Source of the DNA: Leptospira levettii
GTDB lineage: Bacteria; Spirochaetota; Leptospiria; Leptospirales; Leptospiraceae
Assembly (NCBI RefSeq): GCF_002812085.1
Contig: NZ_NPDM01000002.1
Location: 62,001-126,000, forward strand
Reading direction: 5' to 3'
Length of the DNA stretch: 64,000 bases
Shown here piece by piece: positions 18,973-28,562 of this stretch (its first letter is position 1; each line of letters begins with the position of its first letter). The notes below the pieces were generated by a model. The model did not search any database. It was not told the origin of the DNA and saw only the letters and a list, made by a program, of their open reading frames with translations. Made by a program: the position numbers and the translations under genes.

Positions 18973-19959
18973 TCAGTGTTTGTGGGTGTGACCTTTTGGT
19001 TTATTTTCTGTATGTTCATGAGAATGACCATGTTCATGCCCATGGTGACCAAATTCTCTTTGTGATTCTCGTACAGTAAGAGTTTCCAGTTTTGAAAGCA
19101 CACTTGCGGATACAATTTCTACGGATACAAAGGGAACTCCAAATTCTTCTTTTAATACTTTGTGAATTTCGAAAGTGATTTTGTCACGATTTGCAGTATC
19201 TTTTACGGCAACTTGGATTTCGATTGAAAACACACCAGAAGTGAGTTTCCGAATCGTAGTTTTAGGAACGGATTCAATTCCTTGTAAAACGTGGATATGT
19301 TCTAATAGATGTTCTTTGTCAAAATCACTTGTGTCTGCTTCAATTAAAATTTGGATCGATTCTTTGACGATACCGTATGAAGTTTTTAAAATAAAAAGTC
19401 CAAGTAAAATACTGAGGATACTATCGATTTGTTTTACACCAGTAAAATGAATGAGAAGGGCTCCAAAGATCACAGCTAATGTACCTAGCAAATCACTTAA
19501 CACGTGTAAGTAAGCCGACTTTAAGTTGAGGCTTGTTTTACTCACTCCCACAAGTAATCCAGCTGAAATCATATTAATTCCAAATCCGATGAGAGAATAC
19601 ATAAGCATGGTATCCGCTTCCACTTCAGCATTCCCGTAGTACCGTAGGTAACTTTCATATAAGATAAATAATGCGATGGCAATCAAAAGGAGTCCGTTTA
19701 AAAAGGCAGCGATGACTTCAAATCGATGGAAGCCAAAAGGGTATTTTTTGTTAGGTTTTTTAGCAGCGATGATTAGGGCAAAAAGGGAGATGATATGAGC
19801 AAATACATCGGTGAAAATATGACCTGCATCTGCAAATAAGGCTAAACTCCCACTTTCTTTAGAACCAATCCATTCAATAAAAAAAATCATCACCGACAAA
19901 ATGCCGGAGAGACTCAAAAAGAAGATGAGCTTACGCCTTCTTGGCCTTTGGTTAGTCAT
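18973..19959 (-). CDS. Cation diffusion facilitator metal exporter (CzcD/ZitB type)
   Basis: A 328-residue inner-membrane antiporter exporting Zn2+ or a similar divalent metal. Six helices are visible with the metal-site HxxxD pairs H47/D51 (ADAGHIFTD) and H152/D156 (LHVLSD). A cytoplasmic CDF domain follows, ending in a His-rich tail (HHGHEHGHSHEH) that probably binds metal. Start ATG 19959 has GGTGGA upstream; an in-frame GTG lies at 19968. The start overlaps the upstream OmpA-like gene by 8 nt, so it is the third gene of that operon. Confidence 0.92.
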   Translation of the reverse strand: MTNQRPRRRKLIFFLSLSGILSVMIFFIEWIGSKESGSLALFADAGHIFTDVFAHIISLFALIIAAKKPNKKYPFGFHRFEVIAAFLNGLLLIAIALFILYESYLRYYGNAEVEADTMLMYSLIGFGINMISAGLLVGVSKTSLNLKSAYLHVLSDLLGTLAVIFGALLIHFTGVKQIDSILSILLGLFILKTSYGIVKESIQILIEADTSDFDKEHLLEHIHVLQGIESVPKTTIRKLTSGVFSIEIQVAVKDTANRDKITFEIHKVLKEEFGVPFVSVEIVSASVLSKLETLTVRESQREFGHHGHEHGHSHEHTENKPKGHTHKH

Positions 19960-21016
19960 TATTTCCACCCAAAGAGCTTGTTGCTCTTGGTATCACAACA
20001 ATATCTACCCGACGATTGAGTGCTTTGTTTTCTTTTGTGCTATTGGGAACAATGGGTTGGTATTCTCCATACCCTGCACTGGAAAAGTTTTTAGGGTTAA
20101 GGTTTTTATTCTGTAAAATAAATTCTAAAACAGATAATGCTCGTTCGCTCGATAAGTGCCAGTTATTTCTGAATTTGGTTTTGATAGGAACATTGTCTGT
20201 ATGGCCTTCCACAACAATGTAGTTTTCTGGATACGCTGCTAAAATTTCTCTAATTTTTTCAATGGCAGGGAGAATTGCAGGTTTTAGTTCAGAGGATCCA
20301 CTATCAAAAGAGATTTTGTCATCGATGTTGATGATGAGTTTGTTATGAAATCGTTTGAGTCGAATTTGTCCAGAGGTGATTTCTTTTGCGAGTTTTTCTT
20401 CAAATTCCTTGGTTTGTTCGGATAATCTTTCTAGTTCTCGTTTCTGTTCTTTGGTAAGTTTACGCAAATTGGCAAGTTCTTCTTCTAAATTGCGAATCCT
20501 TTCTTTGAGTTCATCCATTTTGGATTCGTAAGTTTCGCGGAGTTTTTGTTCCTTTTGTAGGCACTCTCTTTCTTTTTCTTCTAACTTACGTTTGAGTGCG
20601 TCTATTTCAGCCCTATCTTTTTCTTCTCGTTTTCGATTCTCTTCTGCGAGCGTTCGTTCTTTGTCGGTTCCTTTTTTTTCAATACTACGAAGGCGCATAT
20701 CGTAATCGCGGAGTTTATCGGAATACTCATCTTGTTCTTTGGCACGATTGCGTTTTTCCAGTTCTAAATCTTCTGTGAGGTTTCGAATTTGGGATTGGAG
20801 ATCTTTTTTTTCTTCTTCTAATCGATTCAGTTCGTTTTGGTGTTGTTTGCGAATGTCTGCAAGTTCCAATTCCAGCGCATATTTTTCTTTGTAAATTTGG
20901 TTGTATTCATAAGGAAAGTACACCCAATCGGCATACACACTCCCTGGTGTAACAAAGAAAAGGGTAAAAAAGAGAACTGTGAAGGATGAAAAGAGGTTCT
21001 GTTTATTTAGAATCAT
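19952..21016 (-). CDS. OmpA-family peptidoglycan-binding protein with long coiled coil
   Basis: A 354-residue exported protein. A signal peptide (hydrophobic to about residue 29) leads to a charged coiled coil of about 160 residues rich in Glu/Lys/Arg, then a C-terminal OmpA-like domain (about 215-345). The peptidoglycan-binding residues fit the family: VEGHTDNVP, NWHLSSERA and NRRVDIVV. No beta-barrel is present, so it may bridge wall and envelope through the coil. It overlaps the upstream lipoprotein by 14 nt and the downstream CDF gene by 8 nt, indicating one transcript. Confidence 0.85.
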   Translation of the reverse strand: MILNKQNLFSSFTVLFFTLFFVTPGSVYADWVYFPYEYNQIYKEKYALELELADIRKQHQNELNRLEEEKKDLQSQIRNLTEDLELEKRNRAKEQDEYSDKLRDYDMRLRSIEKKGTDKERTLAEENRKREEKDRAEIDALKRKLEEKERECLQKEQKLRETYESKMDELKERIRNLEEELANLRKLTKEQKRELERLSEQTKEFEEKLAKEITSGQIRLKRFHNKLIINIDDKISFDSGSSELKPAILPAIEKIREILAAYPENYIVVEGHTDNVPIKTKFRNNWHLSSERALSVLEFILQNKNLNPKNFSSAGYGEYQPIVPNSTKENKALNRRVDIVVIPRATSSLGGNND

Positions 21017-21695
21017 CGAAACTATCCTCTAAATTCACCTTCGGTAGGCTTGGTGCTTCTGTTTTGATTCGTTCCCAATCGGATAACCTTCGTCTAGCAT
21101 CTGATTTTTTTTCAGCATACTGAGTTTCATAGATTTCTTTTTTTACATATTCAGGATCAGCTGGTGTTTTTCCTTGCGATTCTTGGAATTTAACAGCGAT
21201 TTCTGATCGTACTAACTCGAGTTCTGCGATCATTTCACCGAGTGTCGCTTCTTTCATTTCTAAAAATGCTTTATCTTCTTTTTCTTTTTGCACCCAGGTT
21301 TTGTATCTGGTTTCTTCTTTTGCTCTTTCCAATTCAAACATTTGGCTTTCTTCGAGGTAACGTTTGGAAGAGGCAGAGTCTTCTTTTAAAGTAAAGTAGG
21401 ATTCTTTGGCACGTTTGAGATCTCTTTCCGCAGCATGTTTGTTCACCTTGGCTTGGGAAATTTTAATCGCCTGGGATGTCAGTGCATTTGCCTTTCTTTG
21501 GTTTGTGACTTCATTATTGAGTTTGATGATTTTTTCAGTGAGGATTTTGGTAGCATTCTTTTGCTCTGCATTCATCACTTCTTCCCTTACATAAGCGTCT
21601 GGGACTTTGTTTAGTTTTGGTTCAAATAAGACACATTGTGAAAAAACTAGGATGAAAAAAAGATTCGTTTTCAAAAAAGGAACTCGTGCCGACAT
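21003..21695 (-). CDS. Coiled-coil lipoprotein, unrecognised family
   Basis: About 230 residues. The N-terminus 'FFILVFSQC' is a plausible spirochaetal lipobox with Cys around residue 21, and the rest is almost entirely charged helix with coiled-coil character. I know no function. I prefer ATG 21695; a GTG at 21716 in frame is the alternative. The start lies in a short inverted repeat (CATAGG...CCTATG). It shares long coiled coils with the downstream OmpA-like protein, so a physical partnership is plausible but unproven. Confidence 0.7.
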   Translation of the reverse strand: MSARVPFLKTNLFFILVFSQCVLFEPKLNKVPDAYVREEVMNAEQKNATKILTEKIIKLNNEVTNQRKANALTSQAIKISQAKVNKHAAERDLKRAKESYFTLKEDSASSKRYLEESQMFELERAKEETRYKTWVQKEKEDKAFLEMKEATLGEMIAELELVRSEIAVKFQESQGKTPADPEYVKKEIYETQYAEKKSDARRRLSDWERIKTEAPSLPKVNLEDSFDDSK

Positions 21696-21760
21696 AGGAT
21701 ATAGCCTATGCTTCACGTGACATAACCGTCAATTGGAAAATTCAGGAAATCCGCTGATTT

Positions 21761-23164
21761 ATGGAAGAAGAAAGAAAGAAAGAATCCGAATTCCGAATCA
21801 AAATCGACAGAGAAAGTGATTCCTATGAAGAGTTTGTCGAACAAATCAAATCTTCCATTGAAGCAAAGGACCAATCCCATCTTAAGTCACTGCTCGATGG
21901 AGCTCACCCAGCAGACGTTGTCACCTTATTCAAAGATTTAGAACGAGAAGAAGAGTTATACCTTTTCCGGTTATTGTCGATTGAGGACCAAGCATATTCC
22001 CTCATCAAAATGGAAGAGGAGACACTGGAGTCCTTTTTAGAAGAACTCTCAGTGGATGAAATCTCAAAAACTCTAAGCCATATTGAAACAGATGAAACTA
22101 CGTATTTATTATCCTACCTTCCGAGTGCCAAACGAGAACTAGTCTTAGCCAATTTGAGTAAAACCGATAGTTTCGAAATCAGGTCCCAACTTGGATTTCG
22201 GGAATACTCTGCAGGTCGACTCATGTCAAAAGACTTTGCGACTGTTTCCATTACAGACAATGTCCGCAAAGGGATCATCAATGTCCGAAAAAAAGCAAAG
22301 GAAATCGAAGACATTTACCAAATTTATGTAACCAATGAAGATGGTGTTTTGGAAGGATTTATCCCTTTAAAAGATTTATTCCTCACACCCATCAATACAA
22401 AAATAGCAAAGATCACTAACTTCTCCGTCTTTGCCTTCCATTATGATGTGGACCAAGAGGAAGTTGCCAATACATTCAAAAAATATGACTTAGTGAGTGC
22501 TGCAGTAACTGATGATTTAGGAAGGATCATCGGTCGCATCACTGTGGACGATGTGTTAGAAATTGTGGAAGAAGAAGCATCGGAAGATATCCTCCTCATG
22601 GCAGGGGTTTCGGAAGATGAAAGGTTGTCTACTCCCATCTTACAATCTGTCAAACGAAGGATCATTTGGCTCAATGTGAATTTACTAACTGCTTTTGTGA
22701 GCTCGAGTGTGGTTGCTTTTTTTGAAGATACCATTTCCAAAATTGTTGTACTCGCGACACTCATGCCGATTGTTGCGGGTCTCGGTGGAAATGCAGGAAC
22801 ACAATCTGTAACAGTTGTGATTCGCAATATTGCAACAGGTGATTTGTCATTTTCCAATTGGTGGGATGCTGTGCGGAAAGAATTCACGATTGGTGTATTG
22901 AATGGATTGGCTTTGGGTACAGTTACATTTAGTATGATTTACCTAGTGAAAGGCAACTTAACCTTGGGCCTTGTTGTGGGTACTGCGATGCTCGTGAATA
23001 TGATGGTTGCTTCACTTGTTGGTTCCCTCGTTCCCATTTTACTAAAAGGAATGAAAATTGATCCTGCCATTGCTTCTTCCATTTTTGTAACAGCAACAAC
23101 CGATGTTTGTGGGTTTTTCTTTTTCCTAGGACTTGCCACGGTGTTTGCAAAATATTTGGTTTAG
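21761..23164 (+). CDS. mgtE: Magnesium transporter MgtE
   Basis: A 467-residue Mg2+-gated magnesium channel. The acidic N-domain (about residues 20-135) has the helical 'HPADVVTLFKDL' repeat. A CBS pair follows (about 140-265, 'GRLMSKDFATV', 'GRITVDDVLEIV'), then the connecting helix and about five membrane helices (from about 288) with 'LGGNAGTQS' and 'TTDVCGFFFFLGLA'. All parts typical of MgtE are present at normal length. It diverges from the lipoprotein operon with a 65-nt gap and no visible Mg2+ riboswitch. Confidence 0.95.
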   Translation: MEEERKKESEFRIKIDRESDSYEEFVEQIKSSIEAKDQSHLKSLLDGAHPADVVTLFKDLEREEELYLFRLLSIEDQAYSLIKMEEETLESFLEELSVDEISKTLSHIETDETTYLLSYLPSAKRELVLANLSKTDSFEIRSQLGFREYSAGRLMSKDFATVSITDNVRKGIINVRKKAKEIEDIYQIYVTNEDGVLEGFIPLKDLFLTPINTKIAKITNFSVFAFHYDVDQEEVANTFKKYDLVSAAVTDDLGRIIGRITVDDVLEIVEEEASEDILLMAGVSEDERLSTPILQSVKRRIIWLNVNLLTAFVSSSVVAFFEDTISKIVVLATLMPIVAGLGGNAGTQSVTVVIRNIATGDLSFSNWWDAVRKEFTIGVLNGLALGTVTFSMIYLVKGNLTLGLVVGTAMLVNMMVASLVGSLVPILLKGMKIDPAIASSIFVTATTDVCGFFFFLGLATVFAKYLV

Positions 23165-23227
23165 GGATTCTCCTTTTTCCCTTAAATTTCTTGCCAGGGG
23201 AAGAAACCACCAAATACTGATGTGCAA

Positions 23228-23863
23228 ATGAAATTTTCGTTTCACTCCGCACTTTTTTTCCTTCTTTTTTACCTTGTTTCTTGCCAATCCACAAAAGACT
23301 CGACGCAGTCAAAACAGGACGAACCAAAAACGGAACCATCCATCACCAAAGAAATCCTCCCACCTCCAGGTGGCGAAGGGGAAGTGATCCTGAATGAAAG
23401 AGGAGAAGAAGTACAAAACCATACAGGAGAAATTCCCTTTTTCCAGAAAAAAAGTGAACTACCCTTAGAAGTGTTCCGTGTTTATATTGCCTCCGATTCT
23501 TATATGGTGAGACAGATCCGTTATACGGACAAAATCCGCAGAAAAGCAGATTTAGGAGGGGACGAACTTTCAAAAGAAGAAATGAAAAAATACGATCTTT
23601 TGAGTTTTGTCGATGATGGTATCATCTCCATTGGACTCAATACCGTTACAGGCAAACTCGAATCAATTGCCTTTGATAGAAGGGTGCCACGTATCAATGA
23701 CATTGCAAAAATCATTCAAAATGACGCCTCTCGGTTTAATTATGAACATGCATCAAAAGATGGGACACCACTCATCACACGTTTTTTAATCACCTATCAA
23801 ATCCGTTTGCACCCTGGTAAAACCAGGGATGAAATCAAACAGATGTTACAGAAGAAAAAATAG
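23228..23863 (+). CDS. Putative lipoprotein, unrecognised family
   Basis: A 211-residue protein whose N-terminus ends in LFYLVSC, a good lipobox with Cys at residue 19. It is followed by a disordered Ser/Lys/Pro/Glu-rich linker to about 70 and then a compact mixed alpha/beta domain with 'DDGIISIGLNTVTGKLESIAF'. No family or catalytic motif is recognised. ATG 23228 is preferred over a GTG two codons upstream because it begins the signal peptide. It appears to be a single gene closed by a hairpin terminator at 23894. Confidence 0.75.
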   Translation: MKFSFHSALFFLLFYLVSCQSTKDSTQSKQDEPKTEPSITKEILPPPGGEGEVILNERGEEVQNHTGEIPFFQKKSELPLEVFRVYIASDSYMVRQIRYTDKIRRKADLGGDELSKEEMKKYDLLSFVDDGIISIGLNTVTGKLESIAFDRRVPRINDIAKIIQNDASRFNYEHASKDGTPLITRFLITYQIRLHPGKTRDEIKQMLQKKK

Positions 23864-23893
23864 ATCCTTCGGAGTAAAAAGGAAGCAAATTAC

Positions 23894-23930
23894 AAAAGGA
23901 AAAACATTACCATTGGAACTTTCCTTTTTT
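23894..23930 (+). terminator. Probable intrinsic terminator
   Basis: Arms AAAAGGAAA (23894-23902) and TTTCCTTTT (23920-23928) form a 9-bp stem with a 17-nt loop and continue into T to 23930. It lies 30 nt past the lipoprotein stop and overlaps the 3' end of the convergent gene. The stem is A/U-rich, so strength is moderate. Confidence 0.5.
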
Positions 23931-24878
23931 CTCATACGAAAAGGGAATGTTTTCTCGGAGATTTGGAACAAGGAAACCAGAGTCTCCTCTCAGTTGGTAC
24001 AAAGCTTCTTTCGATTGAATGGTTTTGTAGAGTGAGGTACCAATGGATGTGATTGGGAACTCATTTGATACTTTGACCGTCGATTCTTTTCCTGAGTTGA
24101 TGATTTCTTTCGGCGATCCTGTCAGAAAATTTTCACCAGCTAACTGTAGATTGTATTTTAAATCAGTTAAATTTAGATTTGCTGCTGCTTGGTTGGAAAA
24201 AACAAAATCAAATTCTGTTTTTAAATTCAATTTCAAGCCGGCTAACCCTGCTTTGGCGGCAGAGGTAACAGGAGTTTTTGATCCTCCGAGTAATCCTTTT
24301 AAAAAATTTGTTGTGGTTCCCACCATGGATTCCGTATTCGATGCACTCAAAATTTCTGATTCCGTTGGCATTAAAATCTTAAAGTTTCGAATTTCCACAT
24401 CAGGTAAAACCGCAGGGATTTCTTTTTTTTGGACAAAGGGAAAACTAATCGAATCCTTTCCTAAAAGTTGCCACTGTTTGGGAATTGCCACCTTCATATT
24501 TCCTTCTGCACTGACTTCTAACATGGGTTTTGTGGGAAATTTTTTATACAATTGGACTAAGTCTGTATATTTTAATTTTACTTCTAAGGGAAGGGCTTTG
24601 GTTTTTTTTGCTTCAATGATTCCCAAATCTGTTTTGATTTGAGATAATTTCATTCCTTCAATTTTGATATCCATATCCAAAAAAGAACTGGGAAGTGAAA
24701 CTGGGTAAGGATTGGTAACCGATGTTTCCACACCAAGGGTGATGTCTGTAAACGTAATTTGTTTGATATGAAGGGATTCAAAGGAAAATTCAGGAGTTGG
24801 GATTTTGTCTTGGAGGACACCAAGGACAGAACATTGAAAGTGTAAAAAAAGTGGAATGAGAAATAGGATACGTTTCAT
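23907..24878 (-). CDS. LEA14/WHy-type putative lipoprotein
   Basis: A 323-residue exported protein. The N-terminus 'LIPLFLHFQC' suggests lipidation at Cys16, with an unusual Gln at -1. The domain from about residue 35 resembles the LEA type 2/water-stress-hypersensitive fold ('ITFTDITLGVETSVTNPYPVSLP', typical of the N-P-Y/N-P-N strand pair), and a second, related half may occupy 170-300. Such proteins are extracytoplasmic beta-sandwiches of unclear biochemical role. It lies between the lipoprotein gene and exonuclease III with no clear link. Confidence 0.7.
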   Translation of the reverse strand: MKRILFLIPLFLHFQCSVLGVLQDKIPTPEFSFESLHIKQITFTDITLGVETSVTNPYPVSLPSSFLDMDIKIEGMKLSQIKTDLGIIEAKKTKALPLEVKLKYTDLVQLYKKFPTKPMLEVSAEGNMKVAIPKQWQLLGKDSISFPFVQKKEIPAVLPDVEIRNFKILMPTESEILSASNTESMVGTTTNFLKGLLGGSKTPVTSAAKAGLAGLKLNLKTEFDFVFSNQAAANLNLTDLKYNLQLAGENFLTGSPKEIINSGKESTVKVSNEFPITSIGTSLYKTIQSKEALYQLRGDSGFLVPNLRENIPFSYEKKGKFQW

Positions 24879-24911
24879 GAGAGAAGAATTGATCCGAAAA
24901 AGAACATTCTG

Positions 24912-25682
24912 TCAAGAGAATTGGACCTCGAGTACCACGGGGGCGTGGTCTGACATCACAGGCTCTTTTGCAATTTTAGAGTTTAATAATTGAACAAGCT
25001 TTGATTTTGTTACAAAAAAATAATCGATCCTCCAACCTTTATTGTTTTTCCTCGCTTGGAACCTGTAGGTCCACCAAGAGTATTCATCCCTTGTGTCTGG
25101 GTGTAGTGTTCGAAAACAGTCAAAAAAACCTAAGTTTAAAAAATCGGTCATCCACTTCCGCTCCTCAGGTAAAAAACCCGAATTTTTTTCATTCCCTTTG
25201 GGGTTATGGATGTCCATCTCCGTATGGGCAATATTGACATCACCACAGACGAGAAGTGGTTTTTTCTTTTTTAAAAATGGTTTTGCGAGAGCCATAAATG
25301 AATCTAAAAACTGATATTTGATCTTTTGGCGTTCTTCTCCACTCGTACCTGAGGGAAAATACAGATTCCAAAGGTAAAACTCATCAAATTCCAAAAAAAC
25401 AGAGCGACCTTCTGATCGAAATATCCCATCACCATAGCCAATGGACACAGATTTTGGTTTTGTTTTGGTGAGAACTGCCGTTCCACTGTATCCAGGTTTT
25501 TCTGCGAGACAGAAATAAATTTCATAACCCAATTCCCGAAACTCATCCCTAACAATTTCTTTTTCGGGAGCCTTCGTTTCTTGGAAACAAATCATGTCAG
25601 GATTTTCGTGACGTATAAATTCGAGTAAACCTTTGCTGAGACTGGAACGAATTCCGTTGCAATTTAACGTGATGATTTTCAT
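24912..25682 (-). CDS. xth: Exodeoxyribonuclease III (AP endonuclease family)
   Basis: A 256-residue Mg2+-dependent endonuclease/exonuclease/phosphatase-fold enzyme acting at abasic sites and 3' ends in base excision repair. Motifs in order are LNCNGIRS, FQETKA, YSGTAVLTK, CGDVNIAHTEMD, WRIDYFF and SDHAPVVLE, covering the catalytic Asn, Glu, Asp and His positions. Length matches ExoIII. It is a minus-strand gene close behind the lipoprotein gene (33-nt gap) and diverges from the cyclase operon. Confidence 0.93.
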   Translation of the reverse strand: MKIITLNCNGIRSSLSKGLLEFIRHENPDMICFQETKAPEKEIVRDEFRELGYEIYFCLAEKPGYSGTAVLTKTKPKSVSIGYGDGIFRSEGRSVFLEFDEFYLWNLYFPSGTSGEERQKIKYQFLDSFMALAKPFLKKKKPLLVCGDVNIAHTEMDIHNPKGNEKNSGFLPEERKWMTDFLNLGFFDCFRTLHPDTRDEYSWWTYRFQARKNNKGWRIDYFFVTKSKLVQLLNSKIAKEPVMSDHAPVVLEVQFS

Positions 25683-25732
25683 CTAGAAATGAGATCGATT
25701 GAATGCCCATTTAAGTCGATACTAAAAACAGT

Positions 25733-28558
25733 ATGTTAGAAATTTCTGCCGAAATTCCGTTCCTTAGAACGTCCAAACTCACTTTTCTTGTCTGGGATGA
25801 AACTCCTGGAAGTTTAGAATCATGGAATGGGGACGACGGGATTACTATATTCTTCCAAACGCGAAGGACAAGGGAATTGGAGTTCCGTTTTGGACCACCT
25901 CCTTGGGGGATTCAATTTCCTAACAATCGATTTGAATACCCTTATGTATCCGTTCATCAGATTTCATCTAATAAGTATTTGGCGAAAGCTCTATCCACTG
26001 CAAGTGAAGGTAAAAATCTTTTTGTCATTTATCCTAAGTCATTGGAAGTCGAAGTTAGGTCTGTTTTTGCAAGGCTTGAGTATTTATATGATGATCGAAT
26101 TTCGCCTGATCGAATCTCTCATAAATTTGGACTGACAGGAAAAACCAGTTCCATTCCAGAAATTGTCAGTGGAAAAACAAAAGAAATTGAAACTAAAGTT
26201 TTATCTTTCCCACCTTTGGAACTTGTTGGCAGTTCTGGGAAAACAAAAATTCGTCAATTTGAATTAACAACTATCGGTGTTGGTGAAAATGGAAGTTCCA
26301 ATGGACACCACCAAGCGGAATCCTATTTACCAAGTTCAGAATCTTCCATTGAAAAAGAATCGGTAGTATCGGAAGTTGAAACTGATCCGAATCACCCTTA
26401 TGATTTGATCGAATCCTCATTTGCATCGGATGGAGGAGATTTCCAATCAGAACCTGCGGATTCGAACGATAAGAAACGGGCATTAGGTGATTCTCCATCA
26501 ATAGAAAACAAACCAATTCCAGAATCGAAAGACAAACAATCAGATGTTATCGAATCTGGTTTAGCAATTGAATCGAATGTAAACACTAAGTTTTCTCTAC
26601 AATTAAAGATGATGGGTGTCATTAGCCTTCTGTTTGTTTTGTCAGTTGCCAGTATCATTATTTTTGCTTCTTTTTACTTTAAACGTTCCATCGAACTACA
26701 GTTACGTGATAATAATATTCGAATTGCGGAAATCATTGGATCCAAAGTAAAATCTGATATTTTAGGTGTAGTGGAAAAAGGTCGCCAAATTGCCATCACA
26801 CTCACCACTCAGGGACTGCCTGAAGAAGATCGAAAATTACTCCTTAAAACCTTTTTCCAAAATGATAAGGAATTTATCTACTTAGGTATTTTTGAAAAGA
26901 GGGACAACATCCTTGTGATGAAACGAGAGGTGTTTAATGAAGAAGAACTCAAAAAAAGTGCAGTTACCGAAGATGATTTTCATGCAGTTGTCAACAGAAA
27001 CCGCGATGAATTAGCAGAAGCCTTTAATGGACAAGCCGTTCTCCTCAATTCAAGTCCCGGATTTGTCGAGCCATCCTTTGCTATTGCCATTCCCACAGCA
27101 GAAAATGGTGAGTTAGACAATGCTCTTGTCATCATTGTCAAATTAGATAAAATTATTGGAGCATTTTCCAAAAAGGGAATTGAAACAACATTTTTAGTGA
27201 ATGGTTCAGGCACTGTACTGGCACATCCTAAAGAAGATTTAGTGCTTGCTGCAACTGATTTAACAACGATGCCCATCGTCAAAACGATGCTAACGAGTGC
27301 CCCGAGCACAGGCCAGATGAGTTATTTGGATGAGGAATTAGGTGGGTCCTATTTAGGTTCCTTCCAAAAAATTGGATTTGCTGATGCAGGTGTCATCACA
27401 ATTGTTTCCGAAGAAAAAGCGTTTGCTGATGTTTACAAAAGCCAAAAGACAAACCTTTACATAGCAGGGATTGGATTGTGTTCTGCTCTTATTTTTGTCT
27501 TTTTCTTTTCAAAAACAATCACAAAGCCCGTATTGCAATTGTTAACAGCTACTCTTGAGATTGCAAAAGGTAATTTTAAAATTGGAATCAAACCTACAAC
27601 CCAAGACGAGGTTGGTCTGTTAACAAAATACTTTATCGATATGGGCCAAGGTTTAGAAGAAAGAGAAAAAGTGAAAAACATTTTGGGTAGTATGATTGAT
27701 CCAGTTGTGGTTCAGGAAGCCATGGTTGATCTTGCTGCTTTAAAACGTGGATCGGAAACTCATATCACTGCATTTTTTTCTGACGTTGCCAGTTTTTCTA
27801 CAATCTCCGAACAGTTAAAAAGTGCAGATCTCGCTGCACTTCTCAATGAATACCTATCAGCGATGACCCTTCTTTTAAAAAAACACGAAGGTGTTTTGGA
27901 CAAATACATTGGAGATGCTATTGTTGGAATTTTCAACGCACCAGTACCTGTGACCGACCATGAACTGAAAGCAGCTAGAGCTAGTGTGGATATGGTTTTG
28001 AAGCTACAAGAGTTAAGGGAATACTGGACTACCAATAATCTTTATTCCAAAGAAGCACAAGTAATGGATGCAAGGATTGGTCTCAATTCTGGCCCAGCAA
28101 AGGTTGGGTTTATGGGAACTGATGCACTCGCGTCTTACACGATGATGGGTGATACTGTCAATTTGGCAGCACGACTGGAAGCAGCTGGTAAAGATTATGG
28201 AGTTAACATCCTCATCACAGATCCGATTCGTGAAAAAATCCAAGAAGAGATGATCACTCGGTATGTGGACCTAGTTCGTGTGAAAGGTAAAAACGAACCA
28301 GTTCGGATTCACGAATTGGTAGGCTATAAAGCCCTGGTGACACCCAATCTTGTGGAAGCAGTCCAATTGTATGAAGCCGGTTTTCAGGAATACTTAAATC
28401 AAAATTGGGCAAAAGCAATTCAGTTGTTCAAAGATTCGGAAAGAAGTAAAGGTTCAAAAGATAAATCCAGTCATATGTTGATCGAACGTTGTGAAGAATA
28501 TAGTCTCAATTCCCCAGGGAAAGATTGGGATGGGGTATTTACGAGGACACATAAATAA
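25733..28558 (+). CDS. Membrane class III adenylate/guanylate cyclase with Cache-like sensor
   Basis: A 941-residue receptor cyclase. Residues 1-130 form an unrecognised cytoplasmic domain, followed by an acidic, Ser-rich linker (about 170-285), TM1 (about 291-312), a Cache-like extracytoplasmic sensor (about 315-570), TM2 (about 573-592), a HAMP-like segment and the catalytic domain (about 670-860). Metal aspartates D684 (FSDVASF) and D728 (KYIGDA) and transition-state residues N810 and R814 (MGDTVNLAARLE) are present. The Lys/Asp pair around the base favours ATP, so cAMP is the likely product. A TPR-like tail closes it. The FecR gene starts 4 nt downstream. Confidence 0.9.
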   Translation: MLEISAEIPFLRTSKLTFLVWDETPGSLESWNGDDGITIFFQTRRTRELEFRFGPPPWGIQFPNNRFEYPYVSVHQISSNKYLAKALSTASEGKNLFVIYPKSLEVEVRSVFARLEYLYDDRISPDRISHKFGLTGKTSSIPEIVSGKTKEIETKVLSFPPLELVGSSGKTKIRQFELTTIGVGENGSSNGHHQAESYLPSSESSIEKESVVSEVETDPNHPYDLIESSFASDGGDFQSEPADSNDKKRALGDSPSIENKPIPESKDKQSDVIESGLAIESNVNTKFSLQLKMMGVISLLFVLSVASIIIFASFYFKRSIELQLRDNNIRIAEIIGSKVKSDILGVVEKGRQIAITLTTQGLPEEDRKLLLKTFFQNDKEFIYLGIFEKRDNILVMKREVFNEEELKKSAVTEDDFHAVVNRNRDELAEAFNGQAVLLNSSPGFVEPSFAIAIPTAENGELDNALVIIVKLDKIIGAFSKKGIETTFLVNGSGTVLAHPKEDLVLAATDLTTMPIVKTMLTSAPSTGQMSYLDEELGGSYLGSFQKIGFADAGVITIVSEEKAFADVYKSQKTNLYIAGIGLCSALIFVFFFSKTITKPVLQLLTATLEIAKGNFKIGIKPTTQDEVGLLTKYFIDMGQGLEEREKVKNILGSMIDPVVVQEAMVDLAALKRGSETHITAFFSDVASFSTISEQLKSADLAALLNEYLSAMTLLLKKHEGVLDKYIGDAIVGIFNAPVPVTDHELKAARASVDMVLKLQELREYWTTNNLYSKEAQVMDARIGLNSGPAKVGFMGTDALASYTMMGDTVNLAARLEAAGKDYGVNILITDPIREKIQEEMITRYVDLVRVKGKNEPVRIHELVGYKALVTPNLVEAVQLYEAGFQEYLNQNWAKAIQLFKDSERSKGSKDKSSHMLIERCEEYSLNSPGKDWDGVFTRTHK

Positions 28559-28562
28559 TACC

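Noticed and set aside
21695..21716. Inverted repeat CATAGG-N6-CCTATG at the start of the lipoprotein gene
   Set aside because: Only 6-bp arms; it can be explained by chance and no matching element was found at other starts.
21717..21760. Possible Mg2+ riboswitch before mgtE
   Set aside because: The region between the genes is far too short for an M-box, and no such structure is visible.
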